NCBI GenBank assembly: GCA_949358305.1
Contig: OX442322.1
Coordinates: 8,308,001 to 8,372,000 of the forward strand
Length of the DNA stretch: 64,000 bases
Direction: 5' to 3'
From: Strigamia acuminata
Taxonomy: Eukaryota > Arthropoda > Chilopoda > Geophilomorpha > Linotaeniidae
In this document: positions 53,701-63,900 of the stretch, one piece after another
Position numbering within the stretch: the stretch's first letter is position 1
How the letters are laid out: each line of letters begins with the position of its first letter
Notes under the pieces: generated by a model
The model's database searches: none
Seen by the model: only the letters and a program-made list of their open reading frames with translations
Told to the model about the DNA's origin: nothing
Position numbers and translations under genes: made by a program

Positions 53701-53838
53701 TTTGTTTTAATTTTTAAGAGAATAAACCTTGTAATTTTATCCCCCAAAAATTTCTCAATTTTCACGGTTTTTGTTTTAACTTTAAAGAGAATAAACTTTT
53801 TTATTTTATCCCCCAAAAAGCACTCAATTTTCACGGTC
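53701..53838 (-). repeat. Two tandem 69 bp units in the leader of D
   Basis: 53701-53769 and 53770-53838 share the TTTGTTTTAA start, AGAGAATAAA, TTTTATCCCCCAAAAA and CTCAATTTTCACGG. Element A has one such unit. F has a related three-fold run at about 60749-60871. The block sits just upstream of gag. Confidence 0.75.
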
Positions 53839-54831
53839 CTTGGTGACACGTGAGAATTTTAGAATATCAAATGTTTGGCCAATCGAGGATAACCAAAAAT
53901 TTGAGCGGTTTTTGTGTACGTAAATAAAACGTGACACAATTACCCTGCACAGTTTGAAAATAATTGACGGTTTGTTTTGCAACAAAGCACGCCAATAAAC
54001 TCTTTTGAAAACAATTGACGGTTCGTTTTGCAACAAAACACGCCAATAACTCTTAACATTAAATTTTGACTCTACTGACAGCTCATTCAACTTGAAACTA
54101 GTCAGTTCTGCTCGAAATAAATCTAATCTCCCCCGCTTATGGCGGTTATAATGGAGAACTAAACATGCAATGAAAAAACACTTCAAAATTTGGTATGAAA
54201 ACACTTTTACTAAAATTTTCCCCAAAACTAGCAAATGAAACAACAAAAACACCAATGGAATACCCAAAACAATACCCTCATGCAATAAAAATCCCCAAAA
54301 TGAAAACACAGAACTCCAAAAACAAGAAAATGCAAATAATCCAGGGGCAAATCGTCTTCCCAGCGCAGCGCGTTGTGTATCCAAATATGGCGACCGGAAG
54401 ATCCCGTTGCTTGCACACGATTGTTCAAATTCGACGCCGTACCTGTCCTCGTTGTGGCTGAAGTCACGTTGAACGTTGACACTACTTGTAGCAGACGACG
54501 AATCGCGAACGTAAATTATTCCGTTGATCGCACCAAACGCACGATCGGACGTTGCACTGACGTCACGACGAAAACACAGAAAGAATGCAACGGCTATCCT
54601 GGTCACGGCTACCAAAACTAGATTTTCGATGTTGCGGTCGGTCAACACGAATATAGAAGAAATGGGCATTTGCAGTTTGAAATTCCCGCCACTAAGATTT
54701 GATGATCGTATAGCAAAGTACGTACATAAACCGTGCTGGAAACCACAATAATCACTCCCGAATCCATTGTTGCATGAGGAGAAAGCAATCGAGAGCACTG
54801 TTGAAAGGTATCCGAGTGCTTGTTTATCCAT
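53824..54831 (-). CDS. Leader ORF of element D, unknown protein
   Basis: 335 codons from a true ATG at 54831, about 200 bp before the 5' LTR end. It reads across the LTR end, the primer site (A-V-T-R-I) and the hairpin. It aligns with the F frame through IYVRDSSSA, VQRD-SH, FRSP, TQRA, FAP, and the hydrophobic block HEGIVLGIP-LVFLL. About 170 codons are collinear in D, F and A. The hydrophobic part suggests one or two membrane spans. The last 150 codons beyond the hairpin are less conserved. No known family is recognised; either a real leader protein or a by-product of RNA constraint. Confidence 0.4.
   Translation of the reverse strand: MDKQALGYLSTVLSIAFSSCNNGFGSDYCGFQHGLCTYFAIRSSNLSGGNFKLQMPISSIFVLTDRNIENLVLVAVTRIAVAFFLCFRRDVSATSDRAFGAINGIIYVRDSSSATSSVNVQRDFSHNEDRYGVEFEQSCASNGIFRSPYLDTQRAALGRRFAPGLFAFSCFWSSVFSFWGFLLHEGIVLGIPLVFLLFHLLVLGKILVKVFSYQILKCFFIACLVLHYNRHKRGRLDLFRAELTSFKLNELSVESKFNVKSYWRVLLQNEPSIVFKRVYWRALLQNKPSIIFKLCRVIVSRFIYVHKNRSNFWLSSIGQTFDILKFSRVTKDREN
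53953..54053 (-). repeat. Two tandem 51 bp units in the leader of D
   Basis: Both begin TTTGAAAA and contain AATTGACGGTT and GTTTTGCAACAAA. A and F have a single version. Confidence 0.7.
54127..54157 (-). other. Conserved leader hairpin, element D
   Basis: On the element strand TCTCC pairs with GGAGA, and CCGC pairs with GCGG, around CATAA. Relative to F (CTGC/GCAG) both sides of the inner stem have changed together. Confidence 0.68.
54596..54614 (-). promoter_or_regulatory. Candidate primer-binding site, element D
   Basis: TGGTAGCCGTGACCAGGAT on the element strand, 15 nt from the LTR end, the same spacing as A and F. Confidence 0.6.
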
Positions 54832-56140
54832 AAGCCAGCGGGGAAAAGAAATTAACTACTCCCGACACATTGGAAAAGATGGCGGAAATAAAGTTAAACA
54901 CGAGCTAAAATTCAACAACTTCTTTAATGAACGGTTAGATGAAAACTGAATAAAATACACGAATGTAATTGGCCCTCAAGGGAGCCGCACATGCGCAATA
55001 CCGAAAATGGCACGCGCCAAGCCGATTAGCGGTGAAATACAGACACAAAATTCTTCGTTGTCATGGCAACGGAGGAAAACGAAATACAGGCAAAGTTGAC
55101 AAATTGTGAAATTAGCACGGATTACAGTTTGTAATATATCAAAATGACCGCAAGAATGCAGTGAATAAAAAAGCTAATCATAACAATTCGATTCAATAAG
55201 TAAAACAATGAAAACGAAGCACAAAACAATGATCGTGTAGCAGACGATCGCGATAGCCAATCACAAACAAGTATGATGACGAAACCGTAAGATTTGAATT
55301 TAAAATGGCTTTAAAACACAAAATAACATAAGAATTCAGGTTAAAAAACATCGTAATGGAATAGTAAAATCAATTCAATCAATATACATCGTAAACAAAT
55401 TGAAATAAAAACGAATTACCGATAAATTCCAACATGGCGGCCTCGAACGTCATATTGGCGGTAAAACCAGTACATTTGAAATTAGATACACAGAATGTTT
55501 ATAAAAACCACATAGGAATGTTAAATAAAATTAGGAAATGTTATTTCCTGCATAAAATCACACTATTTATTCAACACAACACTTTGAAATAGATCGTAAG
55601 CCGCACGAACCGAACATTATCGGCCGCGCCCATGCGGTGGCCGACAACGAACGTTCGCACTGACGAAACGAAAACACTTGGGCAATAATAAAGCACACCA
55701 GTCGAAAGAGCAGACAATAATTAGTAGAAAGCAATTGTGAATAGAATTCTTAACAACTCGGAAAGTATAGAACGAAACGTTAGAAGTTCTAACGAAACGA
55801 GACTAGTAAAGGAAAAATGACGTCACGCGTGTAGCGTAACTGAACTGCACTTCGACGAATGTACCTAAAATTGCCGAAAATCATGAAAATGCATAAGAAA
55901 ACAATGAGAAATGACACAAAGCTTTAAAAACACTTGAAATAACAGTAAATTAAAATGTAATATCAACACAAAAGACACTAAAAATACTGAAAACACTAGA
56001 AAATGTTTTAATAAGACAAAACCTGAAAAGCAATAAATGAAAATATTAGGCAAAAACTCAATTACACTATGAATATTTATTATGACATAAAACACAGTAA
56101 TAAATGCAATTTCTAAAATATTTCCACAATGTTTGCAACA
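54630..56140 (-). repeat. 5' LTR of element D
   Basis: 1,511 bp, TGTTGCAAACATTG...ACCGCAACA on the element strand. Confidence 0.93.
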
Positions 56141-56144
56141 GAGC

Positions 56145-57006
56145 GGAGTAAAGCTCCCGTGACAGTGACGGCATTTGGACGCATCGGATCCGCGTGTGTG
56201 TTTAGAGCGGAGTCGATACGCCTTGGTTAGGACTCTCGTTCGAGTCCCCACGCTGTTTGGAAGGTCCTTGCGTCGATGTCTGGTCAAGGGCGGCTATGGA
56301 AGTCTGTCTGGCTCGCTTCTGTTCGCCTGCACAGCTGGTAGCAAGTTGCTGTGCCGCCATCTTGCATGATGAGCGGTTGGCTTTTGTCTTTGAGAAGGGA
56401 AGTTGGCTTTCCTCCGGAACTAAGATTGGGAATTGTTAATACTTGTTTATTTATGTATTTTATGCCTTTAACAGATGTTAAGATTAAGCTTTTATTACTT
56501 GTTATCAATTTGATGAAAAAGGGTTAAGTTTGAGACACGTAGCGCCCTCTTTGGAGGCAATAAGTTATTTATAATGAGTAATTGTCATTTGTAATTAAGC
56601 CTATTTTTTAGCGCCATTGTTCACGGTTGCTAGGCGCTTGTTGTTGCTAGGCTTAGTAGTAGTTGTTGGAAAATGAAGTGTGGTTGTTAGGTTAGAATTA
56701 AAAGTTCTCCTTGTTATTTTGTTCCATTTACATGGAGTATTTATTTGGACTAACTTGCACACTTGCTACAGACATGAAGAGTGAGTAGAGAGCCAAGCTG
56801 ACTCTCCTCCTTCTTGAAGACACATTTGCTTGCCCATTAGCTGAGATGTTTTTCCCATTTGATCTACTGGTTGAGAACTAGGCCTAATGCTAGGCCTAAC
56901 GCTTTCTGCTGCTGGAATTTCTACTATACGATCATGGATGCGCAACAGGACAGTTGCCTATGAATGTACCACGCAACTTCCGAGTTCGACATGTCTGTTT
57001 GCAACA
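56145..57006 (+). repeat. 5' LTR of element E, second piece
   Basis: Continues from 46811 after D and ends GTTTGCAACA. Together with the first piece it gives a BEL-1 LTR of about 1,260 bp, the reference used here to interpret the fragments of B. Confidence 0.9.
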
Positions 57007-57372
57007 GGGGAAGTTTGTTTTTTGGTGCCTGTGACCCGGATTCGTGCGCGTTTGATCACCGTGCGTGAAGCTAGAGTTTGGCCACTTCACAGACGATTCA
57101 GGAGATTTGTGCCAACAGGACGGTTTGTGCAGTTAGCGGCTGGTTCCGCATGTATTTCCGTTCAAGTTTGTGCAGCTGAGAATTGTCTAGAAGCGACCAT
57201 CAATGCCAGGGGTCCAGTTCAAGTGACACAACGCAATGTGCAGCAGTTCGCCATGTTTTTGAAGATGACATTCAGTTGTTTCTTTGTGATTTTGATGGGT
57301 TTTGCTTTGGGTTGTTACTTGTGTCTTTTTGGGGGAGATATGAGTCTTGCTATTGCGTTTAAAGTGATATAA
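56887..57372 (+). CDS. Leader ORF of element E, unknown protein
   Basis: 161 codons from the ATG at 56887 in the LTR, across the LTR end (57006) and the primer site (VPVTRI), ending 12 bp before the hairpin. The same architecture as in BEL-2 and BEL-3: T-R-I at the primer site, V-T-Q-R-N at the ACACAACGC motif, then a hydrophobic segment (CFFVILMGFALGCYLCLF). Similarity outside these points is weak. Coding status is uncertain. Confidence 0.33.
   Translation: MLGLTLSAAGISTIRSWMRNRTVAYECTTQLPSSTCLFATGEVCFLVPVTRIRARLITVREARVWPLHRRFRRFVPTGRFVQLAAGSACISVQVCAAENCLEATINARGPVQVTQRNVQQFAMFLKMTFSCFFVILMGFALGCYLCLFGGDMSLAIAFKVI
57023..57042 (+). promoter_or_regulatory. Candidate primer-binding site, element E
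   Basis: TGGTGCCTGTGACCCGGATT, 16 nt after the LTR. Confidence 0.55.
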
Positions 57373-57383
57373 GATAAGTTTTG

Positions 57384-57413
57384 GCTCTACTATAACTGCA
57401 TAAGCAGGAGAGC
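57384..57413 (+). other. Conserved leader hairpin, element E
   Basis: GCTCT pairs with AGAGC and CTGC with GCAG, around ATAA. The outer stem differs from the CTCC/GGAG of the other families by a compensated change. Confidence 0.66.
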
Positions 57414-57809
57414 AACAGATTTAGCTAGAATAGTCTATAGTTTGCATGATTTTTAGTGGAATTCTTGTGAACAGGGATTATTTAAATTCTCTTAGAGCAT
57501 TTATTTGTAAACAGAAGCAGTTTACTTGTAATTTTAGAAGAGAGTTAGTCAGTCTGAGTATTTACATTCTCAGAATTGTTAGGGATTTATTCTAAAAAGG
57601 TTTTAGTTGAGCTTTTGAGTGAGTCTGTGATTCAACCACTCAAATTATTTTAGAAATCCTCTTGGAGTTTGTCTGTATAGCAGAGAGTTTGGGTGTTTAA
57701 GCACTCAGATTCTAAAGGTTCGTCTTACGTTTAACGTGTGTGTTGTGTGTTGGTGTAAGGTGACCGTAGTAATTGTCTTTGCTTTCCAACCTTTTCAGGT
57801 GCGATCAGC

Positions 57810-58407
57810 ATGTCTACGTCACCAGGAAGAACCTCACCTACACCGGTTACAATTCCTAAGCCGGATGAGTTGGACGTTTTGACCTCTCGATTTGAGACGG
57901 TTGGGGTCGCAGTTGAGGAGTTGTTGAAGGATTCAAAGGCCATTACCGATCCTGCAGAGCTAGAAGCAACTGCTTTAGCCGCAGAGGAACAGATTAAGAA
58001 TATGGTAGATGACCTGAACTTGATGCAACCACTGATACCCAGAGATCAGTACATGACCAACCTTAAGGAGATTGAGGGTTATTACACGCCTATGGCAGTG
58101 TTGAAGCACCGTAGCCAAGTGGCGCAACAATTTGTGTCGCATTGGACTGCAAATGCGTCGACGTTGTCTGCCAATACAAGCCAGAATCAGACTAATGTTT
58201 CACAACAAAGTAGTCTTTCACAATTAGCGCGAAGAAATCGCAACGCTAAACTTCCAAAGTTGGAAATAGCAAAGTTTGGTGGAGAAGTTGTTGAGTTCAA
58301 GTCCTTTTTGGATCGATTTGACTCAACAGTGCACACAAACTCAGACCTCTCGGAAGTAGAGAAGCTGCAATACCTGCAGTCATTCTGCACAGGTGAAGCA
58401 GCAACGC
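57810..58407 (+). pseudogene. gag of element E, truncated by F
   Basis: The first 199 codons of BEL-1 Gag from the ATG at 57810, closely matching B (6553 onward) with a few substitutions. It reaches the DUF1759 domain (KLPKLEIAKFGGEVVEFKSF, EKLQYLQ) and stops at ACGC, where F inserted. The frame runs on 38 bases into the F LTR. The rest of gag lies past the right edge. An acceptor-like CCTTTTCAG precedes the ATG by about a dozen bases. Confidence 0.92.
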
Positions 58408-59975
58408 TGTTGCAACCTGTTGCAAACAGAGTGGAATATAAATAGATACTGCTTTTTATTTGCCATTTTATTGTCCTATTAAAGTTTTTAGGTCATTATT
58501 TTCTTATATTGTCATGAATTTTGGGTATTGTGTGTTTAAATAGACTTATTCTAGTGTGTTTTATTTTGCATAACATTTTAATCTTATTTTACAGGATTTT
58601 TTGCATTATTAAAACTATTAAAGTGTTTTATGATACTGTTGTTTATTAAAATATGATATTTCATTGTCTATTGCATTCATTTCAAGTGTTATTTATAAGA
58701 ATTTGTCTTATATTATCAATTCCTATTCATTTTGTGTGTTTCCGTGTGAAATTGGGTGCATCCGTCGTCAAACAGTTCACTAGTGTAATTGGAGTGACGT
58801 CATATTTCGAAATCTAGTTCGGTTTTGACTCCAACTTCTAACCTTTCGTTTTCATTGAATTCTTGTCGTTAGAATTGATCCTAATATTGTTTTAGACTAA
58901 TTCAGGGGTGATCTGTCGATCTGTGCACTTAGTTTCTTTCCTGGAGCAGCCGTTTTGTCTGTACGAACGATCGTGACGGACCTCGCATGTGCGTTGCCGT
59001 CCGCGATCGTTTCTTTTCTTTCAAGACTAATTTTCATGTGTATTCTTATTAAAAGTGCTTTATTTTGAAGGACATTACTTTTCCTAAGTGTATTTATTAG
59101 TAACATTACCTAGTATTTGCTATATTCTTGTGTCAGAATTCAAATGTCGTGTTTTGCCGCTCTTATTGAGTTGTACGGGCGCCATGTTGGATTTATTCGC
59201 TAATTTCGTTATTAAATCGATTCTATTGTATTATTAATACTTGTTTTGCATTTACTATTTCATTTCATTGTATTTTAGTGCATATTATTTACCATTTCAG
59301 TGATTTTGTGAGGTTTTAAATTCAAATCTTTGCATTACGTAACTTTGCTGTATTCTGATTGGCTGAGCCGATCGTCTGCTTCCCGATCGATTCTTTCTGT
59401 ATTTTCTCATTGTTTTAAGTGTTTTTGAGCATTGTTACCATTTACTTTTATGTTCCTGACATCTTTGTGGTCATTTTGACATATTGCAATTTGATTTTAA
59501 TGCATTTTTGAGCAATCGCTCACTTCAATGTATTTCATTTTTCTCCGTTGTCATAGCAACGGAATTTCTCAATTGTGTTTTTTACCTTGGCGCGTGCCGT
59601 GACCATTGTTTTGCACGTGCATTTTCTTTGTTAGCCAACGTACATTCGTGTATTTGGTCAGTTATCATTCTACTTCCGAATAAATAAGTTGTTTTATGTT
59701 ATCTCCTGGAGTTTTTACTTTCGTCGCCATTACAATGTGTCGGGAGTAGCCAAACATTTTCCCAGACTGGTCAATGGTTAAGCGGACACTTGGATACCAT
59801 TCAACAGTAGTTTCTACAGGGATTCCTTCATTCTCCAATGCATTTCGGGACAAATTAAATCTGTTTCCACACGGTATACGTACTAACCTCACTATACGAT
59901 CGTTTGAGTGGATTGGCGGGAGATTCAAAACGCCATGGCTCAGTTCTTTTCTGTCCTGTGTGATTGACCGCTACA
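58408..59975 (+). repeat. 5' LTR of element F
   Basis: 1,568 bp if it starts at the first TGTTGC. The start is a 10 bp near-duplication (TGTTGCAACC TGTTGCAAAC). The end reads ACCGCTACA rather than GCAACA. AATAAA at 59679-59684 is the probable poly(A) signal. The end is fixed by alignment with A and by the 15 nt spacing to the primer site. Confidence 0.85.
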
Positions 59976-60481
59976 TAGGATACGAATTTATGGTGCACGT
60001 GACCAGGATTCCGTCTGAAATCTGTGAGTTTTTCCGGTTCGTCATTGATACGGTTCTATGCGTGATTGATGCGACGGGAGAAGTATACGTTCGGGATTCG
60101 TCGTCTGCTAGAACAATCATCGTTCAACGTGACAACAGTCACAACGGGGATTTGTTTGGCGCCGAATACGAACAATTGAGTGTCATCAGCGGGATTCTAC
60201 GGTCGCCATCTTGGATTTGGATAACACAACGCGCTGTGCTGGAAAGCTGGTTTGCCCCTGAAATTATTGCATTTTCTTTTGTTTTTCATTCTATTTGTGT
60301 GTTTTGGAGATTTTTATTGCATGAGGGTGTTGTATTGGGTATTCCATTGTTGTTTTTGCTTTCTCATTTGCTAGTCTTAAAGGGAAATTTCGTAAAGTGT
60401 ATTTTATTGAAAATCTTAAAAGTGTTCTATTTAATTTTGTGCATGCATCTCCATATAACTGCCATAAGCAGCGGAGATTAG
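59774..60481 (+). CDS. Leader ORF of element F, unknown protein
   Basis: 235 codons from a true ATG at 59774, about 200 bp before the LTR end (the same place as in D), through the primer site (VHVTRIPSEI) to a stop just after the hairpin. It is collinear with A from VHVTRIPSEICEFFRF through YVRDSSSA, VQRDNSH, ISGILRSPSW, ITQRAV, FAP and the hydrophobic LHEG-VLGI block. This is the best case for a real leader protein, because frame and length are kept in three BEL-3 copies. Function unknown; two membrane spans are likely. Confidence 0.42.
   Translation: MVKRTLGYHSTVVSTGIPSFSNAFRDKLNLFPHGIRTNLTIRSFEWIGGRFKTPWLSSFLSCVIDRYIGYEFMVHVTRIPSEICEFFRFVIDTVLCVIDATGEVYVRDSSSARTIIVQRDNSHNGDLFGAEYEQLSVISGILRSPSWIWITQRAVLESWFAPEIIAFSFVFHSICVFWRFLLHEGVVLGIPLLFLLSHLLVLKGNFVKCILLKILKVFYLILCMHLHITAISSGD
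59991..60010 (+). promoter_or_regulatory. Candidate primer-binding site, element F
   Basis: TGGTGCACGTGACCAGGATT, identical to element A, 15 nt after the LTR. Confidence 0.6.
60447..60478 (+). other. Conserved leader hairpin, element F
   Basis: ATCTCC pairs with GGAGAT and CTGC with GCAG, around CATAA; the 5' internal loop is ATATAA. It lies about 460 nt before gag. Confidence 0.68.
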
Positions 60482-60941
60482 ATTCTTTTGATGCTAGTTA
60501 CTGGTCAGTCTCTCATTGCAAGGGCTGTCAGTTATTATCTTGAATTTTATGATAGAGTTTTGGCGAGATTTGTTCCAAACGAACCGTCAATTATTTCAAA
60601 ACTGTGCAGGACTTTTTGAGTCACGTTTTTCATACGTGATCAAGGTCGCTCGTCTGTTTTAGCATCCTTGATTGTTAAAACATTCGATATTCGTGTATTT
60701 TCAATTTGCTTTTCTTGTCACGTGGGCATTAAAACTTTGAAAAATTCAGTTCTTTTTAAGTGTGAAATTTCTGATTTTATTCTTTTTGGGGTATAAAATT
60801 GTGATTTTATTCTTTTTAAGTTTTCATTCATTTTGAAGTGTAAAATTTTGAATTTTATTCTTTTTGAGTTTCATTGCAAAGTGTTATTTTGTTGTTCAAG
60901 TTATTGTCTTCTGTTTTAAAATTGACCGCCGTGAATTTGAA

Positions 60942-63900
60942 ATGGAGAGAGATAGCACAACAGAGCCAACAATGCGTGATCTGCTCACTGAGGAGCAGAT
61001 TGAAACAATGGAACAACGTTGGGAATCGCAAGTTACAGCAATGAATCATCTGTTGTCTATATCGGAGAAGACAGCAGATCCAGGAGAACTGGAAGCGCTG
61101 GTGCTAACTGCGAACCCAAAAGAGACACGGATAGTAGGTGCTTTGAATGAATTACAGAATTATTCCGACCACCAATTTTATCTGGAATGCATTGACAAGC
61201 TTGAGACTATGCAAGCTAGAGTGGATCTTCTTCGCAGGAGATACGAAATTTCCAAGCGATCAATTCCTACGTTGGGAGGAAGATTAAATACGTCTACAAG
61301 CTTCAATGCAAACACATCTATGAATGCGACAGCCTCGTTTAGAAAAAATTCGAAGCTGCCCAAACTGGAATCCGTAAAATTCGACGGAGATATTCTGAAG
61401 TACAAAACGTTCAAAAGCAACTTCGAGACCTCCGTACACAAGGATCCAGACCTGAGTAACGTTGAGAAACTACAATACTTGCAGACCATGTGCATTGGTG
61501 AGGCAGCGACTCTCATCTCCACCTTCCCTTTGATCGAGGAATCATATGACTTAGCCAGAGAGGAACTCGACAGAAACTATGGTGATGAGGATGCCCAGCA
61601 AACTGCACTAATCAAATCCATTAGAGACTTAAAAACAATTTCCAGTGTATATCCAACCAAAGCGATAAAAGCAAACTTGACGAAAATTTCTGCGACAATA
61701 AGACTGCTCGAGCAATTAAAGATTCCAATTCAAACTTCCGGAGCTTTCTTATTGCCCGACATAATTAGCAAGTTTCCGAATTCCATGGCATTGAGGTTCT
61801 ACCAGGTTCACGGAATGCAAAACAAGAATATCGTGACATTGCTCAATTTCTTTTTGAATGAAGTTGCAATGGCTGAGAGAACTGAAAACGTTTCTTCCTC
61901 TGAAAAATCGAAAAAAGAAAAGAATGAGAAGTCTGAAGCTGAGAAACAGAAAGCTAAGGGTTCAATGACCACGTGTGCAGCCACTCAAGACGCCAAGCAG
62001 TCTACAAGTGCAAAGACAAAGAGTGAACCTAAATCGGACAACAAAAGTGCGCCTTCAAAGACTGTAAAGTGCATTTTTTGTGACGACAATCATCTGAATG
62101 GATCGTGCGGAAAGGAGTACGAAATCAATGCAAAAATCGAAATAGTTAAGAAAAACAGACTTTGTTTTAACTGTTTCAGAACTGGACATAGAGTCGGTGA
62201 TTGCAAAGTCAAATTTTCCTGCAAGCATTGCGGTGGGAGACATCACTCCACCATTTGCAAAAAACAAGAAGTGAAGAATTCTCCAAGCAATGTAGAGAAG
62301 CCGAAGGAGCCACAAGTGACGACCCACGTCTCATGTGCCATCTCCACGACCCTTCAATTAATGATTTTCACCGCGGATTTAAAAACGAAGTCTGGTGGAT
62401 TTCATCATATTCGTGGCATGATTGATCCGGGCAGCCATAGGTCATTTATTACCACTGCATTGGTCAACCGTCTCAAGTTGAGGAAATGTGGAAGTATATC
62501 GGCGACCACTCAAAGATTTAATGACTCTACGCCAGCAGAAATAGACTACGATGTTTTCAACATAAATCTCAAGTCAAAACATGATGAACAAGATATCAAG
62601 TTGACCATGTTATCCGTTGAAAACCTTCCGAGAGTGCAAGGAATCTTGAATCCTTCTGTCATAGAAAAGGTGAAGAAACTGAAAATGGAGTTAGCCGAAG
62701 ATTTGCCAGCAACGACTGCCAATGTTGACCTCCTGTTAGGAGTTGACGTTTGGTGGAAAATTGTGAAAGAAGGTCGCAAGAAGATTAATGAAGATCTTGG
62801 ACTTATCAACACGTTGTTCGGATGGGTACTTTCCGGTGCAGCTGGAAATACCAGCCTGTTTGAAGAGGAAGCCGATCTTACATCGTGTTGCAATACCTGC
62901 CAGATCGATATTAATCAGAAGCTGGACAAATTGTGGAATCTGGAAGCGATAGGAATAAATTCTGGAGAAAAAGAATCTGACTTTACCAGAGACAGATTTG
63001 AAAAGACAACCCAGCGAATGGATGACGGAAGATATGAAGTCTTGTTGCCATTCAACGGTTTAGAAGAGGATTTGGACTCTAATTGGGAAAAATCGATAAA
63101 CCAATTGGCAAATACTCTCAAACGAATAGACACGAATGAAGATCTCAAGAAGAGGTATGATGAGGCAATAATGCAATACGTTGTAGAGGAACATGCCGAA
63201 GAGGTTCCCAAAGAAGAACGTTTTTTGAGAAAAGGCATCTATAATATTCCTCACCACCCCGTTGTGAAGGAGGACAGGGATACGACAAAATTTAGGATCG
63301 TGTTCAACGCATCGTCTGCCAAAAAAGGAAAACTTTCGTTGAATGAGTGCTTGTACCCTGGCCCATCTTTAAATCCAGACTTAATTCTTGTGTTGGTGAG
63401 ATTTAGACTATATTGCATCCCTGTAATCGCTGACATTAAGCAGGCTTTCCTTCAGGTTTTGATTAACCCTACACATAGGAATTTCTTACGTTTCTTATGG
63501 GTTACTCGTGACTATTTCAAACAACCGTATTCGTGGCAAAACCTGTGGAATAACATACTAATTTTGAGGATGATTGTCGTACCATTTGGGGTAATATCTT
63601 CTCCATTTCTCCTTTGTGCTACGATACGAAAACAAGCGAAACAATTTGAAGAAACTCATCCTAAAGAAGTAGATGCTTTAGATAGCGGAATCTTTATGGA
63701 TGATTTGACTTCTGGAGGAGATTTCACCGCCGATACAACGACACATGCAGAGAATTTGAAGATGATTCTAGACGACGGGAAACTTCCCCTTGTTAAATGG
63801 GCAACCGCTAGCAGAACCGTCTTTGAAAATCTTCAATCAAAAAATTTTCACATGAGAGGTGAGAATTTTGACGACCTTCAAATCATCAAGATGTTGGGAA

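Larger units (their letters stand above)
46812..56140 (-). mobile_element. Element D: BEL/Pao retrotransposon, family BEL-3, complete
   Basis: 9,329 bp, minus strand, two 1,511 bp LTRs (46812-48322 and 54630-56140) differing at about 10 positions by eye. GAGC flanks it (46808-46811 and 56141-56144). Removing it restores the LTR sequence seen at 12246-12270 in B. The coding frame is intact. Confidence 0.95.
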
